Source: Desulfopila aestuarii DSM 18488 (GTDB lineage Bacteria > Desulfobacterota > Desulfobulbia > Desulfobulbales > Desulfocapsaceae). Taken from it: 61,200 nt of DNA. The first letter of the stretch is position 1, and the number at the start of each line of letters is the position of its first letter. Made by a program: the position numbers and the translations under genes. This document shows, one piece after another, positions 16,897 through 27,104 of the stretch. The notes under the pieces are model-generated. The model saw nothing but the letters and a program-made list of their open reading frames with translations, had not been told where the DNA came from and did not search any database. The stretch lies in NCBI GenBank assembly GCA_945863875.1, contig CAMBBS010000025.1:1-61200 (forward strand), written 5' to 3'.

Positions 16897-18807
16897 ATGA
16901 TAAAAAAATCCCGCCTCAGATTGCAGAAAGAAAAAAAGGGGGGGCGGGTAATTCTTTCTCTGTTGATTGTTGCGGCACTTGGAGCTGCTTTATACCAGGT
17001 CGAACGGTACTACGGAATAACCAGCTCTCTCGAGGATCTTCTGCACACCGTAAAAAGCACCTTTTCCGGCAATGGTCCGGCCAGAGGAGCATTTTATGAC
17101 CGAAACCTCAAACAGCTTGCGGTAACTCTTGAACGGGTTTCGGTGTATGCAAGAACCCGGGAAATCGATTCTATCCAGCAAACGGCGGCTCAACTCGGTC
17201 AGATACTGGCTCTGGATAAGGATACCTTAGAAGAGCAGCTGCAAAGAGGTGCGCTGCGACTTTGGATCGCCAAAGATATAAGTCAGGAACAAGAACTTTC
17301 TCTTAATAATCTCCAACTGCCCGGAATATATCTGCAGAGAGATGAAAAGAGATATTATCCCAATGATTTTCAGGCAGCCCATATTGTCGGATATGTCGAA
17401 AACGGCATAGGTTTGGCCGGGGTGGAATTTTTTTATGATCGACTTTTGGCCGGCAGGAAAATAAAACAGCAGAAAGAACAGCAGCCCCTGAGTAATGCGC
17501 TGGACCTTGTGTTAAGCCTCGATCTGAAAATACAGGATATTCTCGAAACCCTCAGTGACGATATTGCTCGCAGTGAACAGGCGGCAAAAGTCACTGTCTA
17601 TCTGCTGGAAAGCGGCACCGGTGAAATAATCGGCGGTGTCAACCTGCCTGGGTTTAACCCTAACACCTTTACCAGATATTCTCAGGAACAGACGGAGAAT
17701 ATGTTTTTTGTTCCTCTCTGTATTCCTGAAAAATTTCGAATCTTCCTGCGGGATGCGACAATGCTGTACGCACAACCTGTGCATGACCTCTCACCCTCTG
17801 CCTGGAGTATTGTCCCGGAGAATAATGATCTCGGCAGTCAGCTGCGTTTCTGGGATTCTCTCGGGCTTCAGGAATCATCGAAAACTGATTTTCATGTGCC
17901 GGCACAATCCGGAAAGGCGGCAGCGAGCGAACAGAAGCCGGTCGTTGAACCAGTCGGATCATTCGGCTTTGTCCCGGAATCTGCCACACCTTCGCGGTTG
18001 CTGACCACCTTCTCTATTCTGCTCGGCAAAGGTGAAAAAATAGATCCTTTTGTCGTAAAAAAGGTTGTTGATAAAGAAACGGGTGAAGAGGTTCTCCTCT
18101 CGGGAAATGAAGAGAATGACAGCCGGTTGGCCAACTGGTCTGCCGCTGCAGGTGAGCGGCTGAAATCTTTTTTTGAAAGTCAGGCAAGCCGGGGAGCATC
18201 GGGGGCATATTTTTTCAGGGATGATATCCTGGTTACCGCTCTGCATGGCGGACGGCAGCACTATCTCATCAATGATGTTGTGTTTGCCACACTTCCTGCC
18301 GGAAGCAACGATATGCATATGCTGATTGTTGTGCAGCGGAGCCCGCTGGGAGTGAGCAGTGACGTGGACGAAAAAAGAAAAACTATCGAGCAGATTGTCG
18401 AAGAAAAGGTCGAGAGAATCTCGGTACTCCAGCAAATAGGCAAGTCTTTAGCCGATTTTGCAGAAACTGAGGTCGGGCACGAGGATAATTATCAGGCGGG
18501 GAACCGCCTGGCTCTTGAGTTGAGCGGCATTCTTAAAAAAGTTGAGAAAGAAGAACAGGTCACCCCCGGGGTCATGCCGGATCTGAAGGGGTTTAGTCTG
18601 AGAAAAAGTCTGCGTCTCCTGCAGGGGATACCTGTCGAGCTGCAAATCCAGGGAACAGGAAGGGTTGTCGATCAAAAGCCCCGGCCGGGGACCTCGTTGA
18701 AAGGAATAACCGAATGTGTCTTGATTCTTGAAAAGCAGGAGAATATAGTTCCAGATAAATTACCCAAGGGGCCGCCTGCAGGGGTGACCCCGGGAGACAA
18801 GAAATAA
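16897..18807 (+). CDS. ftsI: FtsI-like protein with degenerate transpeptidase domain and PASTA domain
   Basis: Order and overall fold are those of FtsI: membrane anchor (about residues 15-35), PBP dimer domain (GPARGAFYDRNLKQLA, AAHIVGYV, GVEFFYDRLLAG) and transpeptidase-like domain (LVLSLDLKIQDI, SFGFVPESATPSRLLT). A C-terminal PASTA repeat (about 560-618) starts MPDLKGFS. All three catalytic motifs are gone. The PGSTFK-type SxxK site reads CIPEKFRI (275-282), the SxN segment is deleted, and KTGT reads ALHGG (448-452). It should not acylate beta-lactams or cross-link glycan. I start it at ATG 16897, 8 bases after ftsL, although no clear ribosome site is present. The frame is intact over 636 residues, so this is a maintained pseudoenzyme rather than a pseudogene. 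Confidence 0.88.
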   Translation: MIKKSRLRLQKEKKGGRVILSLLIVAALGAALYQVERYYGITSSLEDLLHTVKSTFSGNGPARGAFYDRNLKQLAVTLERVSVYARTREIDSIQQTAAQLGQILALDKDTLEEQLQRGALRLWIAKDISQEQELSLNNLQLPGIYLQRDEKRYYPNDFQAAHIVGYVENGIGLAGVEFFYDRLLAGRKIKQQKEQQPLSNALDLVLSLDLKIQDILETLSDDIARSEQAAKVTVYLLESGTGEIIGGVNLPGFNPNTFTRYSQEQTENMFFVPLCIPEKFRIFLRDATMLYAQPVHDLSPSAWSIVPENNDLGSQLRFWDSLGLQESSKTDFHVPAQSGKAAASEQKPVVEPVGSFGFVPESATPSRLLTTFSILLGKGEKIDPFVVKKVVDKETGEEVLLSGNEENDSRLANWSAAAGERLKSFFESQASRGASGAYFFRDDILVTALHGGRQHYLINDVVFATLPAGSNDMHMLIVVQRSPLGVSSDVDEKRKTIEQIVEEKVERISVLQQIGKSLADFAETEVGHEDNYQAGNRLALELSGILKKVEKEEQVTPGVMPDLKGFSLRKSLRLLQGIPVELQIQGTGRVVDQKPRPGTSLKGITECVLILEKQENIVPDKLPKGPPAGVTPGDKK

Positions 18808-18865
18808 GTCTGAAATTTATTAGTGTTCCCTTGCCGTCCAGCGTTTATGCGTAGGGTGCTTTTTT

Positions 18866-21800
18866 ATGTTTCAGCCTTGGTGTAAACCGACAATCTTTTA
18901 CAATACAATGCGCATGGCATCTTCGACAACACCCACGACAGTTGCATCTCTTCTCCACGGGCTGCGATATACATTGATCTCTTCCAACTCCGCCAGGACA
19001 ATGGATGAACAGCTGATCACCACGGTCGCCGTTGACTCGCGTCACGTTGTTCCAGGCAGTCTTTTTATCGCTCTTGCCGGAGTTGCCTGCGATGGTCACA
19101 ATTATATTGAGGCGGCTGTAGCTGCCGGATCCCCGGTCATAATCTGTGGTCCAGGAAGAATTGACCAAGCCCGGGCAAGAGACCTGCAGGCAACTGTCAT
19201 AGAAGTAGAAGATACCGCGCAGGCATATGCGGCCATCGCGGCAAACTTTTTTCATCGACCCGCGGAAAGACTGCACTTTATCGGTATCACCGGCACTAAT
19301 GGCAAGACTACATGTACCTATCTTCTCGAGCATGTTTTGCTGCAGGCGGGCATGGCGGTCGGGGTTATCGGAACGGTTAACAACAGGTACACCAACCGGC
19401 GGTTGGAGCAGAAGATTCTGCCAACCCGCTTTACTACCCCGGAGGCTTTTTTGCTTCAGGAATTGTTGCGAGAAATGGTTGATAATGGGGTGGACCAGGT
19501 GATTATGGAGGTGTCGTCGCATGCCTTGGCCCAGTCGCGCATCGGCTCCATCTCGTTTGATGCTGCCGCTTTTACCAATCTGTCCCGGGATCATCTGGAT
19601 TATCATACAGGCATGGAAGATTATTTTCAGGCCAAGGCTCGTCTCTTTTCGGAGTATATGAAAAATACCGGGACAGCAGTTCTGCCGAGAGTGCACGGGA
19701 GTTCGGAGGAAAAAGAATGGCTGCATCTGCTGCAGGATATTTGTGACAAAAGGTGCAGGAAAACGATACGATGGGGCGAAGAAGAGGGGGCGGAGGTCTG
19801 GCTGCGGAGTTACTCGACTACCCTTGAGCAGACGGATCTCGTTCTTGCGACCCCTTCCGGCCGGCATACTCTTTCGTCGCCGCTGGTCGGGCGCTACAAT
19901 ATAGATAATATCTTGACCGTTTACAGTCTCTGTCTGGCCCTGGGCCTTGATGAGGCCTTTATCTGCCGCGCTCTGGCCACAGCTGCCGGAGCTCCCGGAA
20001 GACTCGAGCGGGTCAGCACTGGTTCGGCCTGGGAGAGAAAGGGGCCGGTGGTGCTGGTTGATTATGCGCACACCCCGGACGCTCTGGAAAAAGTGCTGAC
20101 AACCGTGGCTGCTCTGCCGCATAATAAGTTGGTCTGTGTCTTTGGCTGCGGCGGGGACAGGGATCAGGGTAAGCGGCCGCTGATGGGCGAAATTGCGGGA
20201 AAATTATGTGATATCGCTGTAGTGACGGATGATAATCCACGCAACGAAGACCCTGAACGAATAGTGGCGCAGATTCTTAGTGGACTGCGCAAAACGACGC
20301 TGCCCCGGCTGGAAGTGAAAAATGATATATCTCTCCAGGTAACAAGCAGCAAAGATTTTGGATATGTGGTAATACGTGACAGGCAAAAAGCGATCGATGC
20401 AGCGATTCGGGCGGCTTCGCCTGGAGATATCGTCGTTATTGCCGGCAAAGGCCATGAGCCCTACCAATTGACCCTGCAGGGAAAACGTTTTTTTGATGAT
20501 CGCCTGGCCGCAAAACGCGTGCTCTTCTCGTGGACGGCGGAGCTGGTGGCGACTGCAGCGGGAGGCAGATTGTACCCAGGGAAGAATCCAGTAGATTCGA
20601 CGAAATTACTCGGCCCGGTCATTACCGATAGCAGGCTAGTCAGCCGCGATGGGATTTTTGTCGCCCTGAAAGGAGAAAGCCATGATGCCCATGACTTTGC
20701 CTGGCAGGCGGTGGAAAATGGTGCTGCCTGCCTGGTGGTTGAAAAAAGGCTTTCTCTCCCACCCGAGTTGGCGGTTTGTCAGGTAGAAGTTGAGGATACC
20801 TCGCAGGCCCTGGGCGACATGGCTGCCTTTCGTCGGAGGCAGCTGGCCGGGCAATGCGACCAGGTCATCATCGGCCTTACCGGGAGCTGTGGCAAGACCA
20901 CCGTCAAAGAGATGGTTGCGGCAATACTTGCGCGGATGTGGCCGGCAGGACCTGATTTTCCTGCCGAATGTGTCTTGAAAACAAAAGGAAATTTTAATAA
21001 TCTTATCGGCCTGCCCCTGTCTCTGCTGCCGCTTGATGTTGAACATCGCGCAGCGGTGCTGGAAATGGGTATGAACCGGCCCGGTGAACTCAAACGGCTC
21101 GGGGCCATCGCCGACCCTGATATCAGCTGTATCACCAACATCCATGGGGCGCACCTGGAGGGCTTGCAGTCGATTGAAGGAGTCGCCAGGGCGAAAGAAG
21201 AGCTTTTTGCCGCAACGAAAGAGTCAGGCATACTGGTTGTCAATCTTGATGATCGCCGAATCTGCGAGCTCTTGAGGAAATATACGCATCGGAAAATTAC
21301 CTTCGCCGTGCACGGTTCAGCGGGACAGCAGCAGGCAGATCTCTGGTCCTCTGAAATGCATATGGCGGAAGGCGGTGCTATCACCTTTACCCTGCATTAC
21401 CGGGAAGAGGCGGTCGGAATCCGCCTCTTTATTGCCGGAGAGCACAATGTCTCCAACGCCCTCTGTGCCGCCGCCATCGGCCTTGCGGCCGGTGCATCAC
21501 TGCAGCACATTGCTGCCGGGCTCGCTGATTTTCGGCCGCCGGATAAACGCATGGAAATGCTCCGTGCCAGATCCGGCTTCACCATAATCAATGACACCTA
21601 CAATGCCAACCCGGCATCAATGGCCGCCGGCCTGAAGACATTGAGGATGATAGCAGGAAAAGCTTCCGTCGCCGTTATCGGTGACATGCGAGAACTTGGT
21701 GCCGCTGCCAGGCAGGCGCATTGCGACATCGGCACATTGATTGCTGAATTGGCGATTGATTGGGTCGGAGTGGTTGGGGAATTTAAGAAAGATGTGGTAC

Positions 21801-21985
21801 AGGGAGCGCTCGACCACGGTTATCCGGAGGATCGTCTCCTTCTCTTTGAGGACAAAGAAGGGGCCGCTCGATGGATTCATGACCTGGTTGACCGCAAAAA
21901 GCTTGGCCAGGATGATGTGGTCCTCGTCAAGGCCTCGCGAGGTCTGCGCTTTGAGACCATCGTCGGAGAAATTATTGATTTTTGA
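18866..21985 (+). CDS. murE-murF: Bifunctional MurE-MurF fusion ligase
   Basis: One 1039-residue frame holds two Mur ligases. MurE (about 1-550) has P-loop GITGTNGKTT near 140-149, EVSSHALAQSRI, and DNPR near 455-458, the motif for meso-diaminopimelate. MurF (about 552-1039) has P-loop TGSCGKTT near 671, AVLEMGMNRPGEL and INDTYNANPASM. Together they add meso-DAP and then D-Ala-D-Ala to UDP-MurNAc-dipeptide in the cytoplasm. The two are normally adjacent separate genes. ATG 18866 has AGGGTG upstream; ATGs at 18908 and 18914 are alternatives that fit the usual MurE N-terminus better. Confidence 0.95.
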   Translation: MFQPWCKPTIFYNTMRMASSTTPTTVASLLHGLRYTLISSNSARTMDEQLITTVAVDSRHVVPGSLFIALAGVACDGHNYIEAAVAAGSPVIICGPGRIDQARARDLQATVIEVEDTAQAYAAIAANFFHRPAERLHFIGITGTNGKTTCTYLLEHVLLQAGMAVGVIGTVNNRYTNRRLEQKILPTRFTTPEAFLLQELLREMVDNGVDQVIMEVSSHALAQSRIGSISFDAAAFTNLSRDHLDYHTGMEDYFQAKARLFSEYMKNTGTAVLPRVHGSSEEKEWLHLLQDICDKRCRKTIRWGEEEGAEVWLRSYSTTLEQTDLVLATPSGRHTLSSPLVGRYNIDNILTVYSLCLALGLDEAFICRALATAAGAPGRLERVSTGSAWERKGPVVLVDYAHTPDALEKVLTTVAALPHNKLVCVFGCGGDRDQGKRPLMGEIAGKLCDIAVVTDDNPRNEDPERIVAQILSGLRKTTLPRLEVKNDISLQVTSSKDFGYVVIRDRQKAIDAAIRAASPGDIVVIAGKGHEPYQLTLQGKRFFDDRLAAKRVLFSWTAELVATAAGGRLYPGKNPVDSTKLLGPVITDSRLVSRDGIFVALKGESHDAHDFAWQAVENGAACLVVEKRLSLPPELAVCQVEVEDTSQALGDMAAFRRRQLAGQCDQVIIGLTGSCGKTTVKEMVAAILARMWPAGPDFPAECVLKTKGNFNNLIGLPLSLLPLDVEHRAAVLEMGMNRPGELKRLGAIADPDISCITNIHGAHLEGLQSIEGVARAKEELFAATKESGILVVNLDDRRICELLRKYTHRKITFAVHGSAGQQQADLWSSEMHMAEGGAITFTLHYREEAVGIRLFIAGEHNVSNALCAAAIGLAAGASLQHIAAGLADFRPPDKRMEMLRARSGFTIINDTYNANPASMAAGLKTLRMIAGKASVAVIGDMRELGAAARQAHCDIGTLIAELAIDWVGVVGEFKKDVVQGALDHGYPEDRLLLFEDKEGAARWIHDLVDRKKLGQDDVVLVKASRGLRFETIVGEIIDF

Positions 21986-22095
21986 TACAAAGGGCCTAGG
22001 ATCTTGTCCGAGAATAAACATTTTCGGGAAGCCTTCGAGCCGATCCGGGCCCGTATCACTGTTACTGAACCATCTACCAGCGAGTTGGATTTTTT

Positions 22096-23175
22096 ATGCT
22101 GTATCATCTTTTTTATCCACTGCATACCAGTTTGAGCGGCTTGAATGTCTTCCGCTACATAACTTTCCGTTCCATAGGCGGGGCAGTTACCGCGTTTTTG
22201 CTTGTCCTTATTCTTGGCCAGATTTTTATACGAACCATGCGCCATTATCAGATTGGTCAGGTGGTGCGTGACGACGGTCCAGAGACGCATCTGGCCAAGC
22301 AGGGCGTGCCGACCATGGGCGGCCTGCTGATTCTTACCGCCGTCACCGTTGGGACTCTGCTCTGGGCGCGGCTCGATAACTCCCTGGTGTGGCTTGGCTT
22401 GTCGGTGACCTTGTTTTACGGTTGCATTGGCGCAATTGACGATTTGCGCAAGATACGAAAAAACAACTCCAAAGGCTTGAGTGCCCGGTGGAAGCTGGCC
22501 CTGCAGATTTTCGGGGCCTCGATGGTTGGCCTGGTTATCTTTCTGCATCCAGGCTTTGATGGGCATCTGAGTCTGCCGTTTTTGAAAAACTTTCGTCCTG
22601 ATCTCGGCTGGTTTTATATTGTCTTTGCGACCATCGTCATTGTCGGGGCATCGAATGCGGTCAACCTCACCGATGGACTCGATGGTCTGGCTGCCGGGCC
22701 AACGGTGGTCACCGCCGCGGTGTATCTGGTCTTTTCCTATCTGGCCGGCCATGTGGTGCTGGCCGAATACCTGCAGATTCCCTATGTCGCCGGCAGTGGT
22801 GAGCTGGCCATATTCTGCGGGACGCTCTTTGGAGCATGTCTTGGCTTTTTGTGGTTCAACGCCTATCCGGCGCAGATGTTCATGGGAGATGTTGGCTCGC
22901 TGGCCATCGGTGGGGCTCTTGGTTCCACGGCGATAATCATCAAGCAGGAATTTCTGCTGGCGATTGTCGGAGGAATTTTTGTCATGGAGGCCTTGTCGGT
23001 GATTCTGCAGGTCGGCTACTTCAAGATGACCCATGGAAAGCGGATCTTTTTAATGGCCCCTTTTCACCACCATTTTGAGAAAAAAGGCTGGCATGAACCA
23101 AAGGTTGTCGTCAGATTCTGGATTGTATCGATTGTTCTCGGCCTTGTTGCCATTGCCACATTGAAACTACGCTAG
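22096..23175 (+). CDS. mraY: Phospho-N-acetylmuramoyl-pentapeptide transferase MraY
   Basis: MraY makes lipid I at the inner membrane. The 359-residue polytopic protein shows the family signatures FIRTMRHYQIGQVVRDDGPETH, QGVPTMGGLL, the aspartates in IGAIDDLRK, NLTDGLDGLAAG, FMGDVGSLAIGG and the HHHFEKKGW segment. A 110-base gap separates it from murE-murF. The stop TAG shares a base with the murD GTG. Confidence 0.98.
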   Translation: MLYHLFYPLHTSLSGLNVFRYITFRSIGGAVTAFLLVLILGQIFIRTMRHYQIGQVVRDDGPETHLAKQGVPTMGGLLILTAVTVGTLLWARLDNSLVWLGLSVTLFYGCIGAIDDLRKIRKNNSKGLSARWKLALQIFGASMVGLVIFLHPGFDGHLSLPFLKNFRPDLGWFYIVFATIVIVGASNAVNLTDGLDGLAAGPTVVTAAVYLVFSYLAGHVVLAEYLQIPYVAGSGELAIFCGTLFGACLGFLWFNAYPAQMFMGDVGSLAIGGALGSTAIIIKQEFLLAIVGGIFVMEALSVILQVGYFKMTHGKRIFLMAPFHHHFEKKGWHEPKVVVRFWIVSIVLGLVAIATLKLR

Positions 23176-24569
23176 TGAAGAAGACATCCTTGATATATCC
23201 CGGCGTGAGAGTTGCGGTCATGGGACTCGGCGTCACCGGTCGAGCCGCTGTTCGCTATAGTCTTTCCTGCGGGGCCGAAGTCCTGGTCTCGGACAGCCGA
23301 CTGGAGCAGCGCTTTCTTGCCGAGGAAGGTACTTTGCTCGCTGCGACGGCCATAGCCTGGGAAGCGGGTGGCCACAGCTATGAGTTTTTACACCGGGCAG
23401 ACCTCCTTCTGGTCAGTCCCGGCGTTGATCTGGATCTGCCGCTGCTGCAGAGACTGCGGGCTGACGGAGTACGGATCGTCGGGGAACTCGCCATCGCTGC
23501 CGGTCAGATTGATGTGCCGGTGGTGGCTGTTACCGGGACCAACGGTAAAACGACGGTGACGACCCTCATCGGCGAAATCTGCCGGAGTGCCGGTAAAAAA
23601 GTCTTTGTCGGCGGGAATATCGGTACCCCCCTGTATGAGTATCTGCTAGATCCGGCTGGCTATGACATGGTGGTGGTGGAACTGTCCAGCTTTCAGCTGG
23701 AGAGTGGTGGGGCTTTTTCTCCCGATGTCGGGTTGCTGCTGAATATCACCCCGGACCATCTGGACAGGCATCTTTCAATGGAAAGATATGTGCAGGCGAA
23801 GATGCAGTTATTTCTGCACGCGAAAGCCGAGACCGTGGTGGTTATCAATGGCGATGATCCCCTCTGTCGACTGCTTCCACCTGGACTGCCGGCAGTAGTG
23901 AACACCTTCGGTAAAAGTGAGGGCTGCACGGCAAGATGCGCTGATAAGCGGATCAGCCTCCTGGTGGATAACGAGCAGGAAGAGTATTGCTTTGAAGACC
24001 TTGAGGGCATCAATGACATCACCCTGATGAATTATGCCGCGGCTATCCTGGCGGTCCGCTCGCTGGGCTGCAGCCACCGAACCACCGAGGCCGGACTCCG
24101 AGTTTTTTGTCCGCTGCCGCATCGTATCGAGTTTGTTGCCGAGGTAAACGGGGTAGACTATTTTAACGACTCCAAGGCGACGAATACCGGTGCGGTCATT
24201 GGCGCTCTGGCTCAGTTTGAAAAAAATGTCATTTTGCTCGCTGGGGGGCGTGACAAAGGGGATGATTACCGTCTGCTGCGCGAGAGTGTGGCGGCGGGGG
24301 TAAAAAAAATGATCGTTCTTGGTGAATCAGCCGGGCTCCTGCGCGATGCGCTGGCCGATATCGTCGACATACAGCCGGCGCAGTCCATGGCGGACGCGGT
24401 GCAGATAGCGGCCCGGGAGGCCATGCCGGGCGATATCGTCCTGCTCTCTCCGGCCTGTGCCAGTTTTGACATGTTTACCAGTTATGGCCATCGGGGCAAC
24501 GAATTCAAAAAGGCGGTACTGGCCCTGCCGTCCGCCTTGGGCGATAAGAAAATGGGGGAGGCGGCTTGA
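23175..24569 (+). CDS. murD: UDP-N-acetylmuramoyl-L-alanine:D-glutamate ligase MurD
   Basis: The 464-residue Mur ligase has an N-terminal Rossmann domain (RVAVMGLGVTGRAAVRY), P-loop TGTNGKTTVTT, ELSSFQLE, NITPDHLDRH, FNDSKATN and the C-terminal SPACASFDMFTSYGHRGNEFK. It adds D-Glu to UDP-MurNAc-L-Ala. Its stop overlaps the murG start by 4 bases, leaving no room for ftsW, which normally sits between these two genes. Confidence 0.98.
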   Translation: MKKTSLIYPGVRVAVMGLGVTGRAAVRYSLSCGAEVLVSDSRLEQRFLAEEGTLLAATAIAWEAGGHSYEFLHRADLLLVSPGVDLDLPLLQRLRADGVRIVGELAIAAGQIDVPVVAVTGTNGKTTVTTLIGEICRSAGKKVFVGGNIGTPLYEYLLDPAGYDMVVVELSSFQLESGGAFSPDVGLLLNITPDHLDRHLSMERYVQAKMQLFLHAKAETVVVINGDDPLCRLLPPGLPAVVNTFGKSEGCTARCADKRISLLVDNEQEEYCFEDLEGINDITLMNYAAAILAVRSLGCSHRTTEAGLRVFCPLPHRIEFVAEVNGVDYFNDSKATNTGAVIGALAQFEKNVILLAGGRDKGDDYRLLRESVAAGVKKMIVLGESAGLLRDALADIVDIQPAQSMADAVQIAAREAMPGDIVLLSPACASFDMFTSYGHRGNEFKKAVLALPSALGDKKMGEAA

Positions 24570-25696
24570 GCGGAAAAGATCAGAAAATACGACTGCTTCT
24601 CACCGGCGGCGGCACAGGAGGGCATCTGTTTCCAGCGGTGGCCACCGCCCAGGAGTTCAAGAAGCAGCGGCCGGATACGGAAGTGCTCTTTGTCGGTACC
24701 AGAAGGAAAATGGACAGCAAAAGTCTTGGGGCCTACGGCTTTACCAGTGCGAGTATCCTCTGTTACGGCCTGAAGGGTAAAAATCCTCTGGAACTTCTCA
24801 AAGCTCTTGCCGTACTGCCCTTGTCGTACCTGCAGGCACTGCTGCTCATTCGCCATTTTAAACCGGACATTATCTTTGGCGTGGGTGGCTATGTCACCGG
24901 TCCGGTGGTTATGGCCGGAAAAAATCTCGGTATTCCAGTGGTTATCCATGAGCAGAATTCAGTACCTGGGCTGGCCAATCGAAAACTCGGCAAAATAGCC
25001 GACAGGGTGTGTCTGTCGCTGCCCGGCAGCGGCACGGAATTCCCGGCGGAGAAAATACTTTACACCGGCAATCCGGTGCGCAGTAAAATTCTTGAACTGG
25101 CAAAAAAAGCTCCGCCGCGAAAAAATGAAAAACGAACCCTGCTCATTCTCGGCGGCAGCCAGGGGGCACAGGCGGTAAACACCATGGTATCCGAGGCATT
25201 ATGTTTAATGACCGATGACGAATTGCGGCCTATCAGGGTGATTCACCAGACCGGCGACAGGGATGAAGCGCAGGTAAAAGGAGCATATCGACAACGGGGA
25301 GTAGACGCCGAGGTGGCCGGATTTTTTACGCAGATGGATGAAATCTATGCACAGGCGGATCTCCTCGTCAGTAGAGCCGGGGCGACCACTCTCTCGGAAA
25401 TAGCGGTGCTCGGCAAACCGGCGATTCTTATCCCCTATCCCTCTGCCGCCGACAACCACCAGGAAAAAAATGGCGACTATTATGTATCTGGCGGTGGCGC
25501 CGTCCAATTCAGACAAAAGGAACTGACCGTACAACAGCTCGGGGCGACCATCCTCCAGCTGATCAATAATGAACAGCAATTGCATGCCATGGGGGCGGCG
25601 ATGAAACGACTCGCATTTCCCGATGCGGCCAAAAGAATTGTGGCCTGCTGCCTGGCGGAAAAAGAGAAGCATCAGCGGGACAAGAATGAAGCATAA
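24566..25696 (+). CDS. murG: UDP-GlcNAc:lipid I N-acetylglucosaminyltransferase MurG
   Basis: MurG converts lipid I to lipid II on the cytoplasmic face of the membrane. The 376-residue GT-B protein has the N-terminal [11 protein letters not shown] loop, [34 protein letters not shown] and the C-terminal donor motif [31 protein letters not shown]. It begins with TTG/ATG-type overlap on murD and its stop overlaps the murC ATG by one base. Confidence 0.97.
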   Translation: MSGKDQKIRLLLTGGGTGGHLFPAVATAQEFKKQRPDTEVLFVGTRRKMDSKSLGAYGFTSASILCYGLKGKNPLELLKALAVLPLSYLQALLLIRHFKPDIIFGVGGYVTGPVVMAGKNLGIPVVIHEQNSVPGLANRKLGKIADRVCLSLPGSGTEFPAEKILYTGNPVRSKILELAKKAPPRKNEKRTLLILGGSQGAQAVNTMVSEALCLMTDDELRPIRVIHQTGDRDEAQVKGAYRQRGVDAEVAGFFTQMDEIYAQADLLVSRAGATTLSEIAVLGKPAILIPYPSAADNHQEKNGDYYVSGGGAVQFRQKELTVQQLGATILQLINNEQQLHAMGAAMKRLAFPDAAKRIVACCLAEKEKHQRDKNEA

Positions 25697-27081
25697 TGAA
25701 TAGAAAAACAAAACATATCCATTTTGTCGGCATTGGCGGTATCGGCATGAGCGGCATCGCCGAACTGCTGCTCAATTTGGGCTACAAGGTTTCAGGGTCG
25801 GATCTGCACAGCTCGGCCATCACGGAAAATCTCGCACGGCTTGGCGGGCTGATTTATAAAGGGCATAAAAGTGACTGGATAGCGGGGGCCAATGTGGTGG
25901 TGACGTCGTCGGCAATTGCCTCGTCGAATCCCGAAGTGGTTATGGCCAAAGAGACCAATGTGCCTGTGATCATGCGGGCGGAGATGCTCGCTGAGTTGAT
26001 GCGCCTGAAAAAATACGGCATCGCCATTGCCGGCAGCCACGGCAAAACATCCACCACCTCCATGGTCAGCTGGATGCTTGCCGCCGCGGGCCTGGATCCA
26101 ACCATCGTCATCGGCGGGAAGGTCGATGCCCTGGGCGGCAACGCCAAACTGGGCAAGGGCGAGTTTCTGGTGGCGGAAGCCGACGAGAGCGACGGGTCTT
26201 TCTTGAAATTGTCCCCGGTTATCGAAGTGGTGACCAATATAGATCTCGAGCATCTGGATTATTACCGAGATCTTGAGCACATTAAATCGACGTTTCTGCA
26301 GTTTATCGATAAAATTCCCTTTTATGGGGCTGCTATCGTTTGCCTCGACGACGTCAATATCGCCGACATTTTGCCCTCCATTAAAAAAAGAACAATCACC
26401 TATGGCCTGACGCCACAGGCGGATATCTATGCCGAAGATATCGTCTGGCAGGGTGGACGGGTGTTTTTTACCGTAAAAAATGATGCAGGTGTTCTTGGCA
26501 GAATCGATATTATGCCGCCGGGAATCCACAACGTCTACAATGCGCTGGCCGCAGTCTGTGTCGGCGTGGAGCTGGAACTGCCTTTTGCCAAAATTCAGAC
26601 CGGATTGCAGGGGTATGCCGGGGTGCAACGTAGAATGCAGCATAAAGGGGAGGTTGGTGACATAACCATAGTCGATGATTATGGTCATCATCCAACGGAA
26701 ATTCGGGCCACATTAGACGCAATCAAAGGGGCGTGGCCGCAAAAACGGCTGGTGGTTCTTTTTCAGCCCCATCGATACTCGCGCACGAAGGCTTTATTTA
26801 AAGAGTTTCAGACCTGTTTTCATAAGGCTGATTATCTTGTTATGACGGATATTTATCCGGCAAGCGAAGAACCTATACCGGGTGTTACTGGAGAAAGCCT
26901 GCTTGAGGCCACGAAAATGCATGGCCAGCGTCATACCCGGTATATCGGGGGGCTGGAGCACATGGCGGAGGAACTTCTGCCGATGCTGCAGGCCGGTGAT
27001 CTGGTCCTTACCCTCGGAGCGGGAAATATTGTCAGGGTTGGTGAAGAATTGCTTCTTTTATTGCAAAAGAATGCACAGTAG
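25696..27081 (+). CDS. murC: UDP-N-acetylmuramate:L-alanine ligase MurC
   Basis: The 461-residue Mur ligase has the N-terminal [18 protein letters not shown]-loop [32 protein letters not shown], the [10 protein letters not shown] motif and the HRYSRTKAL segment. It starts muropeptide synthesis by adding L-Ala to UDP-MurNAc. The order murG-murC-murB-ftsQ that follows is standard for dcw clusters. Confidence 0.98.
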   Translation: MNRKTKHIHFVGIGGIGMSGIAELLLNLGYKVSGSDLHSSAITENLARLGGLIYKGHKSDWIAGANVVVTSSAIASSNPEVVMAKETNVPVIMRAEMLAELMRLKKYGIAIAGSHGKTSTTSMVSWMLAAAGLDPTIVIGGKVDALGGNAKLGKGEFLVAEADESDGSFLKLSPVIEVVTNIDLEHLDYYRDLEHIKSTFLQFIDKIPFYGAAIVCLDDVNIADILPSIKKRTITYGLTPQADIYAEDIVWQGGRVFFTVKNDAGVLGRIDIMPPGIHNVYNALAAVCVGVELELPFAKIQTGLQGYAGVQRRMQHKGEVGDITIVDDYGHHPTEIRATLDAIKGAWPQKRLVVLFQPHRYSRTKALFKEFQTCFHKADYLVMTDIYPASEEPIPGVTGESLLEATKMHGQRHTRYIGGLEHMAEELLPMLQAGDLVLTLGAGNIVRVGEELLLLLQKNAQ

Positions 27082-27104
27082 GATGGGTGCACCGGGGAAA
27101 CACC

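Noticed and set aside
16897-18807. ftsI-like gene as a decaying pseudogene
   Set aside because: The frame is uninterrupted and the flanking domains and PASTA repeat are preserved, so selection for a non-catalytic role is more likely.
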